A stretch of 64,000 nt of DNA, from NCBI GenBank assembly GCA_958295665.1, contig OY282559.1:131233241-131297240 (forward strand), given 5' to 3'. Shown piece after piece: positions 44,401 through 56,572 of the stretch. The position numbers and the translations under genes are program-made. How positions within the stretch are numbered: the stretch's first letter is position 1; each line of letters begins with the position of its first letter. The stretch is from Tipula vernalis (lineage: Eukaryota > Arthropoda > Insecta > Diptera > Tipulidae). Under the pieces are notes generated by a model, which did no database searches, was not told the DNA's origin, and saw only the letters and a program-made list of their open reading frames with translations.

Positions 44401-47400
44401 TCTCTAGAATTTTAAACAGTAATATTAAATTTAACGTAATTTAAATTAGTTAGAAAAATAACTGAATCGAAAGTTTACCATTTGTAGGAACAATTAGTTC
44501 CTTGGGTAATTATAAACCAAACCAAGCATACATAAGCCAAAGAAATAACTCTACTAAGAATTTTGAGTTTTTAACAGATATTGCGGTTCCAGTGCTTCTT
44601 CGAAACCAGCATTTCATATCTGTGCTATTAATTTTAAATGACATCGAATCAAATTTTTTAGCCATGGGAGACTAAAGCATTTAAACCTAATATTCGCACC
44701 AAAATTAATTAGTGAATTGTAATAATAATTCCCTGCTGACGATGAGCTTTATGAAATTTAAGTTAATGAAAATGGTTTTATACATCATTACTTTCCATAG
44801 TACAAAAAAAAATCGTATCACCAAATAAAACAAAAAAATTTCCATAAACCAAACAACAAACAACATTACATTGAAGCGAAAAATATTTCCTAACGCCCAT
44901 AATAATTTCTATATGAAAAATGATAACAAAAACCTTCATTGTTTGGTGCCTGAAAAATAAATGTCGAAAAAATTGACAAAACAGAGATAAAGTACGTGGT
45001 GCTGGTGTAGCACGGATAATTTTTAATCGGCAATCTACACAATATGAGTAACTACATCACATCGCGTTTAGGTACACAAAGTATACTATAAACAGGAACT
45101 ACATAACTCTGCTATAGAAAATGGTTTTGTTACAAATTTCTTTTGTTGTTGTGTCTATAACCCCATCGTTCATTGCTTAATTGTTACAAGTTAATTAGAT
45201 TTTTTGTGTTATGTGTTTTTGTGTGTAATACAATAAAGTAAATTGAAATGGAACAACATTTGTGTTTCATCATATCATACTTAGCAGGAAACTTTATTGT
45301 CGAACTGATAAATAAAATTAGGTTAATTAGGGTTTACGCTCTAGTGCACTGATGTATTCTTTGTACATTGTATATACATGAAAACATAATCCTGTAAACA
45401 GGAAACCATATGTAACACATTTCGTATCTTAAACAAATGTGTTGAGATGTAAAGTCATATCTTATACATACGTTGAAAAGAATTTAAAAATCAATATTTA
45501 TGTCAACATAATGCATACTTTACATCAGTGGTGGTTAAAGTTATTCCATGTTAAAAGTTTTTTCATATCATCACTAACGTATTTGCATTTTGTTCCGCGG
45601 ATCACACGTTTAAAATCATGGACCTACACTCTACTGGTTTATGAAAGGATGTAACATATTACGAGATTAAATGTGAAAATGATTATGTGATAATTTTTTA
45701 TATTTTTCTTTTTTGTGTGGTATGTGCTTTAAAAAAAAAGCTGTGCAAAACGGTAGAAAAAACATCCCCTTGGGGGATGCTGAGTACATGAGTGTTGCGT
45801 ATTTTATATAAACACCGTTTTAATATTTTTTTACGCTTGAAAAAATAAAAGGGGAAAATATTTTACCTTTGCCGGTCTATTTTTTTTTTTTTTAATACTC
45901 AACGCTCAGTCAATCAGAAATTACGCCTGTATATCCATTAAAAATTAGCAAAATTCATGTTCATTCATAAATCAGCTGTAAATTATCATCATTATTATGC
46001 TTTATACAGTTTTGTGTCTGCATTATTTAGTTTTGTTATCAAGCTAATGACTTAACCGTCTCTTTTACCTTCCAGAAACAGCAATAAATGGAGAGGAAAC
46101 CAACATAAAAAAAAAAATTAACAGCAATTTAAGGTAAATGAACCTTCTCGCTCCATACTTAGTACATCATTTATTTTGAAAGCAAAATAAATCAACTGGA
46201 AAAAAAACATATTTTGTGGTTATACGGTAGAACCCGGTAAAAAAAAAATCTACTTTATATACCATATCAAATTATATAATATATACGCGGCACTATACAC
46301 AAAATATATGGAGGGAAACCGCTAAAATTAAAAAGTTCTTTTCGTTTGCTGGATATATTTTATAATATAACCAACAATATTAGAGACATGTGTATTCGTG
46401 TGTGGCGATAGGTGCCCACACCAAAATATTGTTTCAGCAACATAATAACTAAGCACAAAAAAGCTCTTGATAAATATTTATGAATCTACAGGTGATACCA
46501 CCTAAACATATAACAAATATATACATACACATACATACGGTATTGTTAATAAATTTTCCATTTTCTTTTTTGTGTTCTCCGCATTGTTTATTTGGTTTTG
46601 ATGGAAAATGAAAGAAAGCTTGTTGTTATACACCAAGGTGTTTTATTTTGTTGCGATTTTGTGTGTGCGGGTACGGGCAAATTATAATTACAGATATCTG
46701 CATCTGTAAGCAATTTGAATTTCCATTTAGTATTATTATAGAGATTCATAAACGCATGAATTGGAAACATGGATAAAAGAAATACGAAAAATGTTAGAAA
46801 AATGTCTTGTGTTCTTATTCATGCGAATAAAAATTAGATATAAGCAGTGTAAATTTGAAAGCAATTTACATTTTATGTAAAGCTAGATATAAAATTATTT
46901 TTTCGAAGCAAATCGCATGACAGTGCATTTCTAAAAAAAGAATTCTTCCTTCTTGGATGCTGACACGAACGGTTTTTTTGTCGTTTAATTTACACTCAAC
47001 ATATTTAATCATGTATTTACTTCAGTGTTATGCCACAAGCATTTAAAATATTAATAGATTCGGAAACAAAAAAGTTTAATTTAGAATTTTGACAACAACA
47101 AAATTTTCCAAAGGTTTCATTGAAAATTTAATTTAAATTGGTAGTTTTAAAATAATGGTCAAATCTGAATCCGAATTATTTAAGTCTTAAAATAGATAAT
47201 TTAATCCTAGGAGGTGCAATGAGGTCTAGTTAGACCTCATTTGATTTTCAATAGTTAATATTTTTTTGTTGCTGCTAAAATAAAAAATTGAAACCCTTTA
47301 ACTTTTCGAGGAGATTGCGTTACTTTCGTAGCAGAATTTTGTTTTTTGAATGTGATTGTATCTTAAAGTTACCCGTGCCGTCTGCCCAGATCTAGAGCAA

Positions 47401-47462
47401 TATTTAAAATTCAGCAAAATTATAGAATACAATTTTATTCTTAAAACAAGAGGTATAAACCC
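44401..47462. other. AT-rich DNA, no gene seen
   Basis: About 3 kb with only short chance frames. A perfect 10-bp hairpin (AATGAGGTCT, loop AGTT) lies at 47219-47241, and a GC stem CATCCCC/GGGGATG at 45763-45779. No RNA gene could be supported. Confidence 0.5.
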
Positions 47463-47783
47463 TATGAAATTCGAATCGAAAGTGATGTTACAACATCCCA
47501 CCCTAGTATTGTGGATAATTTAAAAATTTTGAATGAAGCGTTTATTGAGAATATGTGGATGAATATAACAGCACGTCTCCGAAATTTACCAGCAGCCGCG
47601 CAAAATGAATAAGTGGAAAGTGTTTCTAATTATTTAGTTAATGAGGAAGGTGAAGAAGGGGAAGAAGGTCCATTTGAAGATGATAGAATTGATGAATCGG
47701 ATTTTGTTCCATTAGGTAATGCAACTCCAGCCTCTGATGCTGAAAGAGTATTAGAACAGGAACTGATTGATATCGTCACCTAA
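47463..47783 (+). pseudogene. Unidentified acidic coding remnant, possibly a transposase C-terminus
   Basis: An open frame of 107 codons with a single internal TAA (47610-47612) and a TAATAA end. It reads ESDVTTSHPSIVDNLKILNE, AFIENMWMNITARLRNLPAA, then a strongly acidic tail (NEEGEEGEEGPFEDDRIDE). The layout, a helical part with tryptophan followed by acidic residues, resembles C-termini of pogo/Tigger-type transposases, but I saw no catalytic residues and the assignment is tentative. No ATG start is evident. Confidence 0.35.
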
Positions 47784-48229
47784 TAATTAGTTTGGTCCAT
47801 ACGCCAAATTTGTCTTTTTTGAACTAATAATGCAGAATAAGGTAAAATTTTCCGCTCTTTCAGAATCTGATATTGGCTACTCAGTTTGTTCCATATCCAC
47901 ATTTATAATAATTTATAATTATCATTTAGTCCATATCCCATTTTTTGACGTATGGAATAAAAAACTACAGGAAAAAAAATTTATAAGGAGTTATTGCAAT
48001 AACATATAGGAGCCCACGGAATAGCGGCTTATTATGGGAAAGAGTTCTAAAAAATAATTAGGAAAAATTACAATGACGATAGTAACATTTAATAAAGCAT
48101 TAAAAAATGGTCATCACATGTTTAGAACATTATGTTAGGTTAGGTTAGGTTAGGTTGGAGTGGCTGCTTATGCACACTTAGACCGGTGACGGTCCATTGT
48201 GATAAGACAGAACTTCTCCCCTTTTACCC

Positions 48230-51157
48230 CTATTGGAACCATTTCGAGCTACTTATGTAGCGTAAAACGTCCCGCACTTTACTGTTTTCGAGATCCGAGA
48301 GGCAGTCCATCCTAAACTTACCCAAGTGTTTGTGCCTTCTGAGAGGCAATGCTGGCTCGTCCAAGCAGCTTCTGCAGAAGTCATTTGCCTTCAGACCCAG
48401 CCTTCTTGCATGTTCTCCAAAAAGGCAGTGTCCCGCGAGAATTCCTACGCCCGTTCTTAATTCACGTCTGCGTAGGGATATTAATGCCGTAGTGCGCCCC
48501 AAGTTCAGCTTTGGCCAAACTTGTCTCGCAACTCTACAGGTGAGGGTGTTAGACCACCTTTTCCCCGCTGAGGATAGCGCCTGCTTCCCAAGTGCTTGTC
48601 TCAGTGTTGTGATATGCCTCCTCAGACTTGGTCGTACCATGCCTAGCAAGTTCATCCACCCTGCAGTTCCCCATGACGCCCGAGTGACCTAGGACCCAGA
48701 TTAACTTGATATTGAAATGCTCACCCATCTCATTTAGAGATGAGTGACAACTCAACGGCATTCGTGCCCAAAGACACCAATTCTAACGACCGGATCGCCG
48801 CTTGACTGTCCACATAGATTTTGATATCGTCTGAGGATCATTATTCTTCAACCACGTCATGACCTCCTCTATCGCTACGACTTCAGCTTGGTACACACTG
48901 CAGTAATCAGGGAGACGAATAGAAATGTTTGCATTTAATTTGTCACAGAATACTCCAGCTCCCACTTTGCCGTCTAGCTTGGAGCCATCTGTGAAGGATC
49001 GCAACTTCTCAGTTTCCGATAACGGTTTATCCCTCCAGGATTCCCTTGAAGGAAAGGAGGTCTGAAATCGCTTCTCGAAGCGTAGAGTAGGTTTAATGTA
49101 GTAAAGATTCGCCAGCTCATCCTTCAACAATTTAACAATAGTAGAATGTCCTATACTAAGACACCTTCACTGAGAAACGACTGCAAGTCGTACAGCCGTA
49201 TTTGCCGCCATCTGTTTGCCAAAAATGTCGACCGGTAGAAGGTGCAACATAACCTCTAAGGCACTTGTCGGTGTCGACCTCAATGCCCCGCTAACAAGCA
49301 TACATGCCGTTCTTTGCACCCTCTCAATCTCACTTTTATAAGTTACCTTGTCCAGAGCTGGCCACCAAACACCCACCCTGTACAAGAGTACAGGTCTCAC
49401 TACAGCGGTTTAGAGCCAGTGTACCAGCTCCGGCTTCAGACCCCATCTATGACCAATGGCGTTCCTACAGAAGTACAAAGCTATAGTAGCTTAGTTTATT
49501 CTCTCCAACATGTTGAGCTTCCAAATAAAATAACAGTCTAAGATAATGCCCAGATATCTAGCAATATCAGTCAAAGCAAGTCTCGTGCCATTTAAGGTAG
49601 GAGGGACAACTGCCGGGATTATGTATTTCTTAGTAAAGAGTACCAGCACTGTCTTCGACGGGTTAATACCGAGTCCACATTTGCTAACCCATTTCGTAAC
49701 GATGGTAAGCGCATTCTGCATTACGCCCACAATCATTCCCAGGAATTTCCTGGTAACAGCTAAAGCTATGTCATCTGCGTAAGCGATAACTTCAATACCC
49801 TCTCTCTCCAATTCAAGTAGTAACCCGTTTACCACTATGTTCCAGAGAAAAGGGGACATCATCCCCCCCACCCCCCAATCCTGCTTCCCTGCATATAATT
49901 AAATAACACTATTAGAGGAGCGTCCAACACCAAAAATGACAATCCCTCCTTGATTGCCGTCGCTTTTACATTATTAAAGGCGCCCTCTATATCCAAGGAG
50001 GCCACCAAACAGAATTCCTTCTAATTAATCGGTTTCTCAATTGTACACACCAAGGCGTGCAGTGAAGTGTCCACAGATCTACCCTTTGTGTACGCATGCT
50101 CAGACGGTGCCCACTTCCTGGCACCAATTTTATCTCTGATGTATACAACCAGCAGCCTTTCCAAGGTTTTCAAAAGAAAGGATGAGTTATTGGTCTTAGG
50201 TCCTTAGGATAGACCTGTGAGCTTTTTCCCGCTTTCGGTATGAACACCACATTGACCTCCGTCCAGTACCTAGGAATATAGCACAGCTTCAAAAACCATT
50301 TTAATATAACTTTCAGGTAGGAAAGAATAATTACTAAGTTGTTTTGAAGTTCTGCTGGTATAATTTGATCCGGACCAGCCGATTTAAATGGTTTAAAACC
50401 CCTCAGTGCCCACAGGATCCGTTTCATGGTTACGATATTAAAGCTCCCTGGGAAGTGTGTCTCGAAGATAAGCCCCACAGAATTTCCACTAGAAGCTGTC
50501 CAAGATCCGTCCAGTTTTATCAAAAAACTCGAACTAGATGTACTGTTAGAAAGAATCTTTCTAAGGCGGGAGGTTTCAGTTACCTCTTCCATTTTATCAC
50601 AGAAGATTCTCCAAGACCTCCTTTGTGCATTTCTTAATTCTTTCTTATAAATTTTGAGTTTCTCCTTATAGGAGTCCCAATCCTCAGCCTCCCTTGTATT
50701 TTTGGCTCTATTAAAGGCTGTCCTACAAGCCTAACGATAGGTTCCGAGTTTCCTGGACCACCGTACTGGTTTTTGCCTACCTCGAGGCTTAGCCAGTGGG
50801 CAGGAACCTCGAAAGGATCGGTTGCATGCTCTAGTAACGCTAGCCACCATGTCCTCCAGCATCCCAACGTTCGTCGGGGGCTCCAGAGCCCTCGATGGTA
50901 ACATATCCTCCAATAATTCAGTTTTCAGTTGGTCCTTCTACGGTTCCTGAAGGCTTCCCGGGAGCAGGGTGAATATCGAGGCTGTAGGTTAAATATCGAT
51001 GATCAGAAAAGGAGTGTTCCTTATCCATCCTCCAATTTTTAACCATATGAAGAATATTATTTGAGGCAAGGGTCACATCTAGAACCTCCTGCCTGTTACT
51101 AGTAATAAATGTGGGCTGCCGCCCAATATTACACACTGAAAGGTTAGTACTCATCAA
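48230..51157 (-). pseudogene. LOA copy C ORF2: endonuclease end, RT and RNase H
   Basis: Down the minus strand: endonuclease C-terminus with SDHRYLTYSLD (51157-50918), linker (50913-50634), RT fingers FKPFKSAGPDQIIPAELQNN and WTEVNVVFIPKAGKSS (50592-50170), SLDIEGAFNNV in another frame (about 50005), SPFLWNIVVNGLLLELER and EVIAYADDIALAV (49871-49491, catalytic YADD), RPVLLYRVGVWWPALDKV (49400-49167), RNase H FTDGSKLDGKVGAGVF with YQAEVVAIEE (49130-48783), and its C-terminal GNCRVDELARHGT (48761-48549). A final 140-codon tail reaches 48230. Several frameshifts separate the parts. RNase H after RT supports a LOA/I-type element. Confidence 0.8.
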
Positions 51158-51202
51158 ATAATCAAAAAAAGACTCACCTCTTTCATTAATGTCCGTGCTT
51201 TT

Positions 51203-51595
51203 TCAGATAATGTGATGCTCATTTGCATCAACCCCCAGTACCACACCTACCTTTGATTGTTCCGCTTTACGGATCAGCTCCTCCAGGTTATCCGGAGGAA
51301 CCTCCTTCTCCCGGTCCAAGTAGACTGAAACTAGCCAGAATCTACAAGTGCCTACTTCCAGGCTAACTGCAGTAGTGTCACCATTGCTGTATTGAGAGAG
51401 AAGGAAAAGATTAATATTATTTTTCCCAAGAATACAAGATCTGATCTTCCCAGACTTACTAGAGGGTACAATTTTGTACCCCTTGGTTCTGAGGCCACAG
51501 GTCCCACCCGTCTCGTTCGAGGTACCTCCCTTCGCTGATACCGGCTTTTGAGGAGAGCCGGTGCCCTTTGATTTATTTTTGTTTGATCCTTTCAT
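51203..51595 (-). pseudogene. In-frame fusion of LOA ORF1 start to endonuclease (copy C)
   Basis: The first 33 or so codons are the ORF1 start (MKGSNKNKSKGTGSPQKPVS). Then, without a stop, the frame enters the AP endonuclease at CGLRTKGYKIVPSSKSGKI and continues through CRFWLVSVYLDREKEVP to VDANEHHII. Compared with copies B and D, nearly all of ORF1 and the first 40 residues of ORF2 (including the catalytic QEPW block) are deleted. The product would lack endonuclease activity. The clean in-frame join is probably coincidental. Confidence 0.75.
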
Positions 51596-51848
51596 TAGAT
51601 TCCCACGAGTATCGAAGAAATGAAGGTCCGCCAGCGCAGAGATCCGTATACGCAGGTGAGGCTAATTACAACTGGAGGCCGCCAGGTATCTAGAGGGCTC
51701 CGTTCACGACTTGGCTTTGTTAAATGGGCCCCCAGCCTGGCATATCGTCTGCACATTTGCCATCATTTAGCATGACCCGGCTTATACCTAGGTCACTTAT
51801 TAACACCCGCTCAATGAGCGTTGACCCGGAAGCGACGGCAATTATAAA

Positions 51849-53399
51849 TCTTCGATTGATATAAGTAAAAAAAGTTATTTTCGGTTTTTAGTTTGAGCTT
51901 AATTTGCATTTTTATTTATTTATACCAATAACTATTCCTGTAACCAAAGTTAGATGGCAGAAATATGTATGATAATCACGAAGACAATCATTGGTTTAAT
52001 GTTGTGCTGTTTTCTGTTTGGATTTTTTAGTTTATATTAATATTATTAATATTTTTAAAATTTATTTATTAGTTCTTTGGGGTATAATTTATAATTAATT
52101 TCAGAGAATTTTTTGTGTTGTCTTGAGCTGACAATTTTTATTAATTTTTATTAATATTACTGAATAATCATACTAATTGTCGGCTATACCTGAATTTTTG
52201 TAACCGGGCTAATTCTATCACTACTAATTATCCTATCCTTAGATTTTGCTGTGTGTGAAAGGAGCACGGTGGGACCCGGCCATTCTTGGACATGGAGCTA
52301 TCACGTTTATGTAGTGTCGGGGGTGGTTGTGCTTTCTCTGTTGTAATGGTGCTTCGATGTGCTCATTGAAAAGCATTCACCTGTATCATAAAGTTGGTGT
52401 GACAAATCAATTCCTCTTGAATTTTTACCCTTGAATTGGGAAGTCTCCATATTTATTTTAGTAAAATCTTATTATAAGGATCAAAATTAATCCCGAATTT
52501 CAAATTTAAATTTTCGCTTGAATCAACCCTCCAGGATCAACAAGTAGTGAATAAGCTGTAGTTAAAAAATTGTGTTGTCCTGTGCTAACTATTTTTACTA
52601 TATAATTACTAATAATATACTAACTATCGGCTATACCTAGGTGTCTGTAACCGGGCCGATTCTGTCACTTCTAACTATCCCATCCTTCGGTTTTGTTGTA
52701 TGTGAAAGGGTGCATGGTGGGACCCGGCCAGGGGTGAACATGATGCTGTCACATTTATGTAGTATCGTGGGTGGTTGTGCTCTCCTTATTGTATGGTGTT
52801 TAGGTATCTTCGGAGGGGAAAGCATTCACCTGTGCTATAAAATTGGGGTGATAGTTTAATAACCACATCACTAACACGGGTTTTCTTGCTTCATAAGCTT
52901 GGACGTGCATTAAAATCAATCAATCAATCTATTTGTTGAAACAGTAACAGTTAAATTTTCATCCACTTCTGTTTTTAGAATTCATTTATCATATTTTGCG
53001 TTATCAGCATTACAGTTATTCGTTAGCCATTTTTTTAGTCTTCTTCGGTCGGGTTTTTCGTAGGTTTAATTTTATCCAATTTACTGCCATTATTCTTTTT
53101 ATTGAGATCATATTAGTTCTCACCATAAGGGAGTAGTCCTCGATGATGTGATCGGATGAGTTGTAAGGTAGGGTCCTATCGGTGGTCAGTTCTTCCATAT
53201 TCCTCCGGTCTTGTTGTTCTCTCACGGCAGGCTGTCGAAGAGAGCAACAAGGCAAATGTGTTGATCGTTTCTAGCAGGGATGACGGTTCCTCGACGTGAG
53301 ATCGCCGGTGAAAATGGAATCGAATCGCCTAGAACGAATTTTATAGGAATAAGAGTAGTGTGAATAAGATTGTGCATGGTAAAATGAAAGGAAAATTAG
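51849..53399. other. Non-coding DNA with a 453-bp duplication
   Basis: No protein-coding region is supported. A 79-codon minus frame at 53255-53016 is compositionally plausible but unrecognised. The main structure is the direct duplication listed separately. Confidence 0.45.
52110..52857. repeat. Direct duplication, period about 453 bp
   Basis: CGGCTATACCTGAATTTTTGTAACCGGG (52182 onward) recurs as CGGCTATACCTAGGTGTCTGTAACCGGG (52628 onward). Both continue through TATCC.ATCCTT, GTGGGACCCGGCCA, TATGTAGT.TCG.GGGTGG and AAAGCATTCACCTGT. Each copy is about 290 bp, roughly 80% alike by eye, and more G+C-rich than the spacer. They may be 3' UTRs of a retroelement family. Confidence 0.65.
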
Positions 53400-54530
53400 A
53401 AAGCTATTCGAAGTGCGAACAGAAAAAGTTGGCGGGAATATGTGCAAAGCAATATCCTTTCCTTTCTCCAGAAAAATCCTTTTTTGACAACAAAATGGAC
53501 ATCAAATAACTACAATTTACATCTAGTTCGCTTTTTAAATAACATTTGGATAAGTTGAAATCGAACTCCTTAAAATTAGAATTAAACTGCCGACGGATAG
53601 CTGAAATGGAGGCATTGTGCGCATAATTGTACTCAAAAGTCGGTAAATAAATAAAATGTTTCACCCGAATTAGTTTACAGCGATGAACCTAAATAAGGTG
53701 GTAAATTCCTTTTATTCTGCCACATTAGAAGTTTAGGATCAAACGATTACTTAATTTTGTGCAGCAAGTATAGAATTAATTGTTTTTGTACTCGTTCAAT
53801 TCTATCAATATCAATATTATACATCGGATCCCAAAAAATCGATGCATAGTCCAGTTTAGACCGTACAAGAGAGCAGTACAAACTATTAAAGGAAAGTGGA
53901 TTACGAAAAACTATTTGACTTCTAAATCCTTAAATGTCGTCACTTTTTCAAGCGGATTATTAATGTGATAAGGATCATCTTTCTCTCCTGAAGAAACTCA
54001 TAACCTTACATTTTTCTAAATTTAAGTATAATTTATTAAATCTAGATCACTCTGAAGTTCCATAGATTGTTGCGAAAGTTACGATTTTTGATATTCCTTG
54101 GTCATCTGCAGCCATAATACTCGAACAAAAATGCAATTCCTTCGATGAATATGATAAACAGCACAGGTCCAAGGTGAGAATCCTGAGGAACGCCTGAATG
54201 AACCTCAGTGATTTTAGATGTAATACCATTTATTCTAACCACTTGCTTTATTTCACCCAGGTACGAGCCAGTCCAATCCAAAAATTATTTCTATACTCAA
54301 AATCTGTCGAATTTTCCAAGAAGAATGTCAAACTGCGGTGTATCAAATGACTTTTAGACTCAAACGCTTCAAATATTTTTGATGGTAATCTTAACAGATT
54401 TGCGATGGTAGAACGTTGTCGGATGAACCCATGTTGTTGAATTGCTAATAAAGATTTGACATTAAAATACGGATAATTAGTTATAATCAGTTCAAATGAT
54501 TTAGGTATGGATGAAATGTGTTATAACGTT
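53400..54530 (-). pseudogene. Decayed non-LTR reverse transcriptase
   Basis: Minus-strand pieces match an RT of the type with the QHGF..RST block: AIQQHGFIRQRSTIANLL (about 54440), IFEAFESKSH, then AADDQGISKIV (about 54120-54090), where the catalytic ADD box is recognisable. Next come LNLEKCKVMSFFRREKDDPY and VCTALLYGLNW, and a C-terminal FIYLPTFEYNYAH (53664-53404). Stops and frameshifts occur throughout, and motifs A and B are poorly preserved. It is not homologous to the LOA-type copies around it, so it is a separate, older insertion. Confidence 0.65.
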
Positions 54531-54538
54531 TACTAGAT

Positions 54539-55002
54539 TTGAAGATTAGGACAATGATTGACTTCTTTCATCTCGCAGGAAAAATGCCATTCTTCAGAGA
54601 AGTACTGAACACCAAAGATAAAGGCAATGATAATGACTTACTGAGATCTTTAGGATTACTTGTGTGTATATTATCAAAACAACACCCATATTTCATTTTG
54701 GATATACCATCGATTACATCAGTCACAGAAATAAACGATAAACCTACTAGATTATGACGATAATGTCCCGCGTGAGATGTAGAGGCGAGACTAAACCATT
54801 ATCTTGGCGTTTCTTATGGTTGTGGAAAAAATCCACAAATAGTTCTTATATGTCGTTTACGTTGTTAGCGGTAGCATGGAACGCTAAAAGGCTACAGCCG
54901 GAGGATGCGCTGTTTATCGACAAATTCAACAATTCAATTAGAAATATCAAAACAACCGATGTCATCATTGCAGGTATAGTAACTAGCAATTTTAATCAAT
55001 AA
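54539..55002 (+). other. Two short plus-strand frames, weakly BESS-like
   Basis: Frames 54539-54757 and 54754-55002 overlap by four bases. The second contains SFTLLAVAWNAKRLQPEDAL followed by FIDKFNNSIRNI, faintly like BESS-type motifs found at the C-termini of insect MADF proteins. The first is unrecognised. They lie between a decayed RT and LOA copy D and may be chance. Confidence 0.25.
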
Positions 55003-55329
55003 AATCAATAAATGTTTCCTGATTTGTTTACTATAATATTAAGTTTTGCCTTATAATTTTCGTCGCCTCCGGGTCCACGCTCATTGAGCGGATGTTAATA
55101 AGTGACCTAGGCATAAGGCGGATCAAGCTTAAAGATGGCAAATGGGCCGGATTAAGGTGTAAAGCGACTCGTGCTGAAGATCTACCAGGCTGGAGGCCCA
55201 TTTAACAAAGCCCAGTCGTGAACGGAGCCTTCTGGATACCTGACGACTTCCAGTTGTAATTAGCCTTACCTGTGTATACTGATCTCTGCGCCGGCATTCC
55301 TTCATTTATCCGATACTCTTGGAAATCTA

Positions 55330-56519
55330 ATGGACGGATCAAACAAAAATAAAACAAAGGGCACCGGCTCTCCTCAAAAGCCGGTATCAGCGAAGGGAGG
55401 TACCTCCAACCAGACGCGTGGGGCCTGGAAGCGTGCAAAGGTGGTTAACTCTAGGGCACAACTCCCGAGGGTTAGCGGTACCAACGCAGCGAAGGGGAGG
55501 GGGACGAGAGAAGTTCCACCGGCGAAAAGGCGGTACATAAATCACCGCTCGGCATTTAGAATTCTCGAGAAGTGGGCTGCGACCCCCGAGGAACAGCTCA
55601 CAGAAGAACAGAGAACATCGGTAGCTTGGGTAGAGAGCACTGTGGGCTGCGGAATCTCGGAAAGGGACCATGTGTGGAACAGACAGCGGTCCTAGGACGA
55701 GGTGGACGTAGTCAACAGCAAGCAGGTCAAGTTGCTGACTGATAAGAAGCCGAGCTCTAACTCAAGGACAAAGCTGTTTAGCGATGTCCTAAGGGAGCAT
55801 GTGTTGATGCTAGCCGTAATTGACGAAAGTCAAGAAGATGGGAGCATCACGGCGGGAAAATGGAATTTGGTGTACAATGCACTCAGCCTCGTCCTTTTAA
55901 CGGTACTGGGAGAAAATCCGGGACCACCCCCATCCTGCAGAGATGCGGGATTGTATCAAGTGCGTGTGAAGATGACTGCATGCTCAGACTCTAGATCTGT
56001 GGATCTTTATAAAAAGACTATAGCCATAGTAGAGGAGGTGTGGCCAGGCGCAAAGCTTGCGGCAGTTAGCCGGGAGGAAATTTCCAGCAGGCCTAGGGCA
56101 CGAGTCTGGCTGCCATAGTTATAAATAAGGAGTCCCTGGCCTTCCTTCACAAAATGAAGGGAGTAATTGAGTTCGGTTTCGGGTCAATTACTCTTAACGT
56201 TTATAAAAAGGATGGGGCGAAAGCGCGCATGGGAGGCAAACCGGAGGATGGTGGCAACCCGCCCAGGCCTGAAGGGGGTACCAGCAGCATGCGGGGAGAA
56301 TCTGAGGGTAGCAAGGAGAGTGAATCCGGCGACCTCGGTCTGGTAAGGATTCACTTGGAAGATGAGGAGAAGCACATAAGCGAAGGAGCTGGTGTACCAA
56401 TGGAGGAGGATATCGGCAGCCCGGCTAGACGGGGAAGGGGTACTGACAAGTCCTCTACAGAGGGTATGAGGGGTGGCGAAACGGGCGAATCCGGCGAATC
56501 CCAAAATACCGAGAATTAA
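55330..56519 (+). pseudogene. LOA copy D ORF1 (DUF4780-type Gag-like)
   Basis: This is the best ORF1 of the four copies. It starts MDGSNKNKTKGTGSPQKPVS at 55330 and runs 121 codons to a TAG (55693-55695), then continues in the same frame 55702-56118 with AVIDESQEDGSITAGKW and GENPGPPPSCRDAGLYQVRV. It ends VSREEISSRPRARVWLP, the typical end of the DUF4780 domain. After a frameshift the C-terminal acidic part runs 56154-56519 (VRIHLEDEEKHISEGAGVPM). One nonsense codon and one frameshift separate it from an open ORF1. Confidence 0.78.
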
Positions 56520-56572
56520 TATTCCTGCGGTACCAGGAATATACTATAGAGGTAGGTAGAGGTTAAAAGGTT

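Larger units (their letters stand above)
48135..51848 (-). mobile_element. LOA-type non-LTR retrotransposon copy C, internally deleted
   Basis: It has both ends: a 5' UTR starting near 51840 (complement CGTCGCTTCCGGGTCAACGC) and a 3' tail of CCTAA repeats (complement at 48135-48157). The 5' flank TTATAATT also precedes copy D. The first ORF is a deletion fusion, but RT (with YADD) and RNase H are largely present, making this the best copy for family assignment. ATAAT occurs near both ends and could be a short target duplication. Frameshifts and stops make it defective. Confidence 0.82.

Noticed and set aside
45763..45779. GC stem CATCCCC/GGGGATG as a terminator
   Set aside because: Intrinsic terminators of bacterial type are not expected in insect nuclear DNA, and there is no gene upstream.
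53016..53255. 79-codon minus-strand frame rich in basic residues
   Set aside because: No motif or neighbouring domain supports it as a gene.
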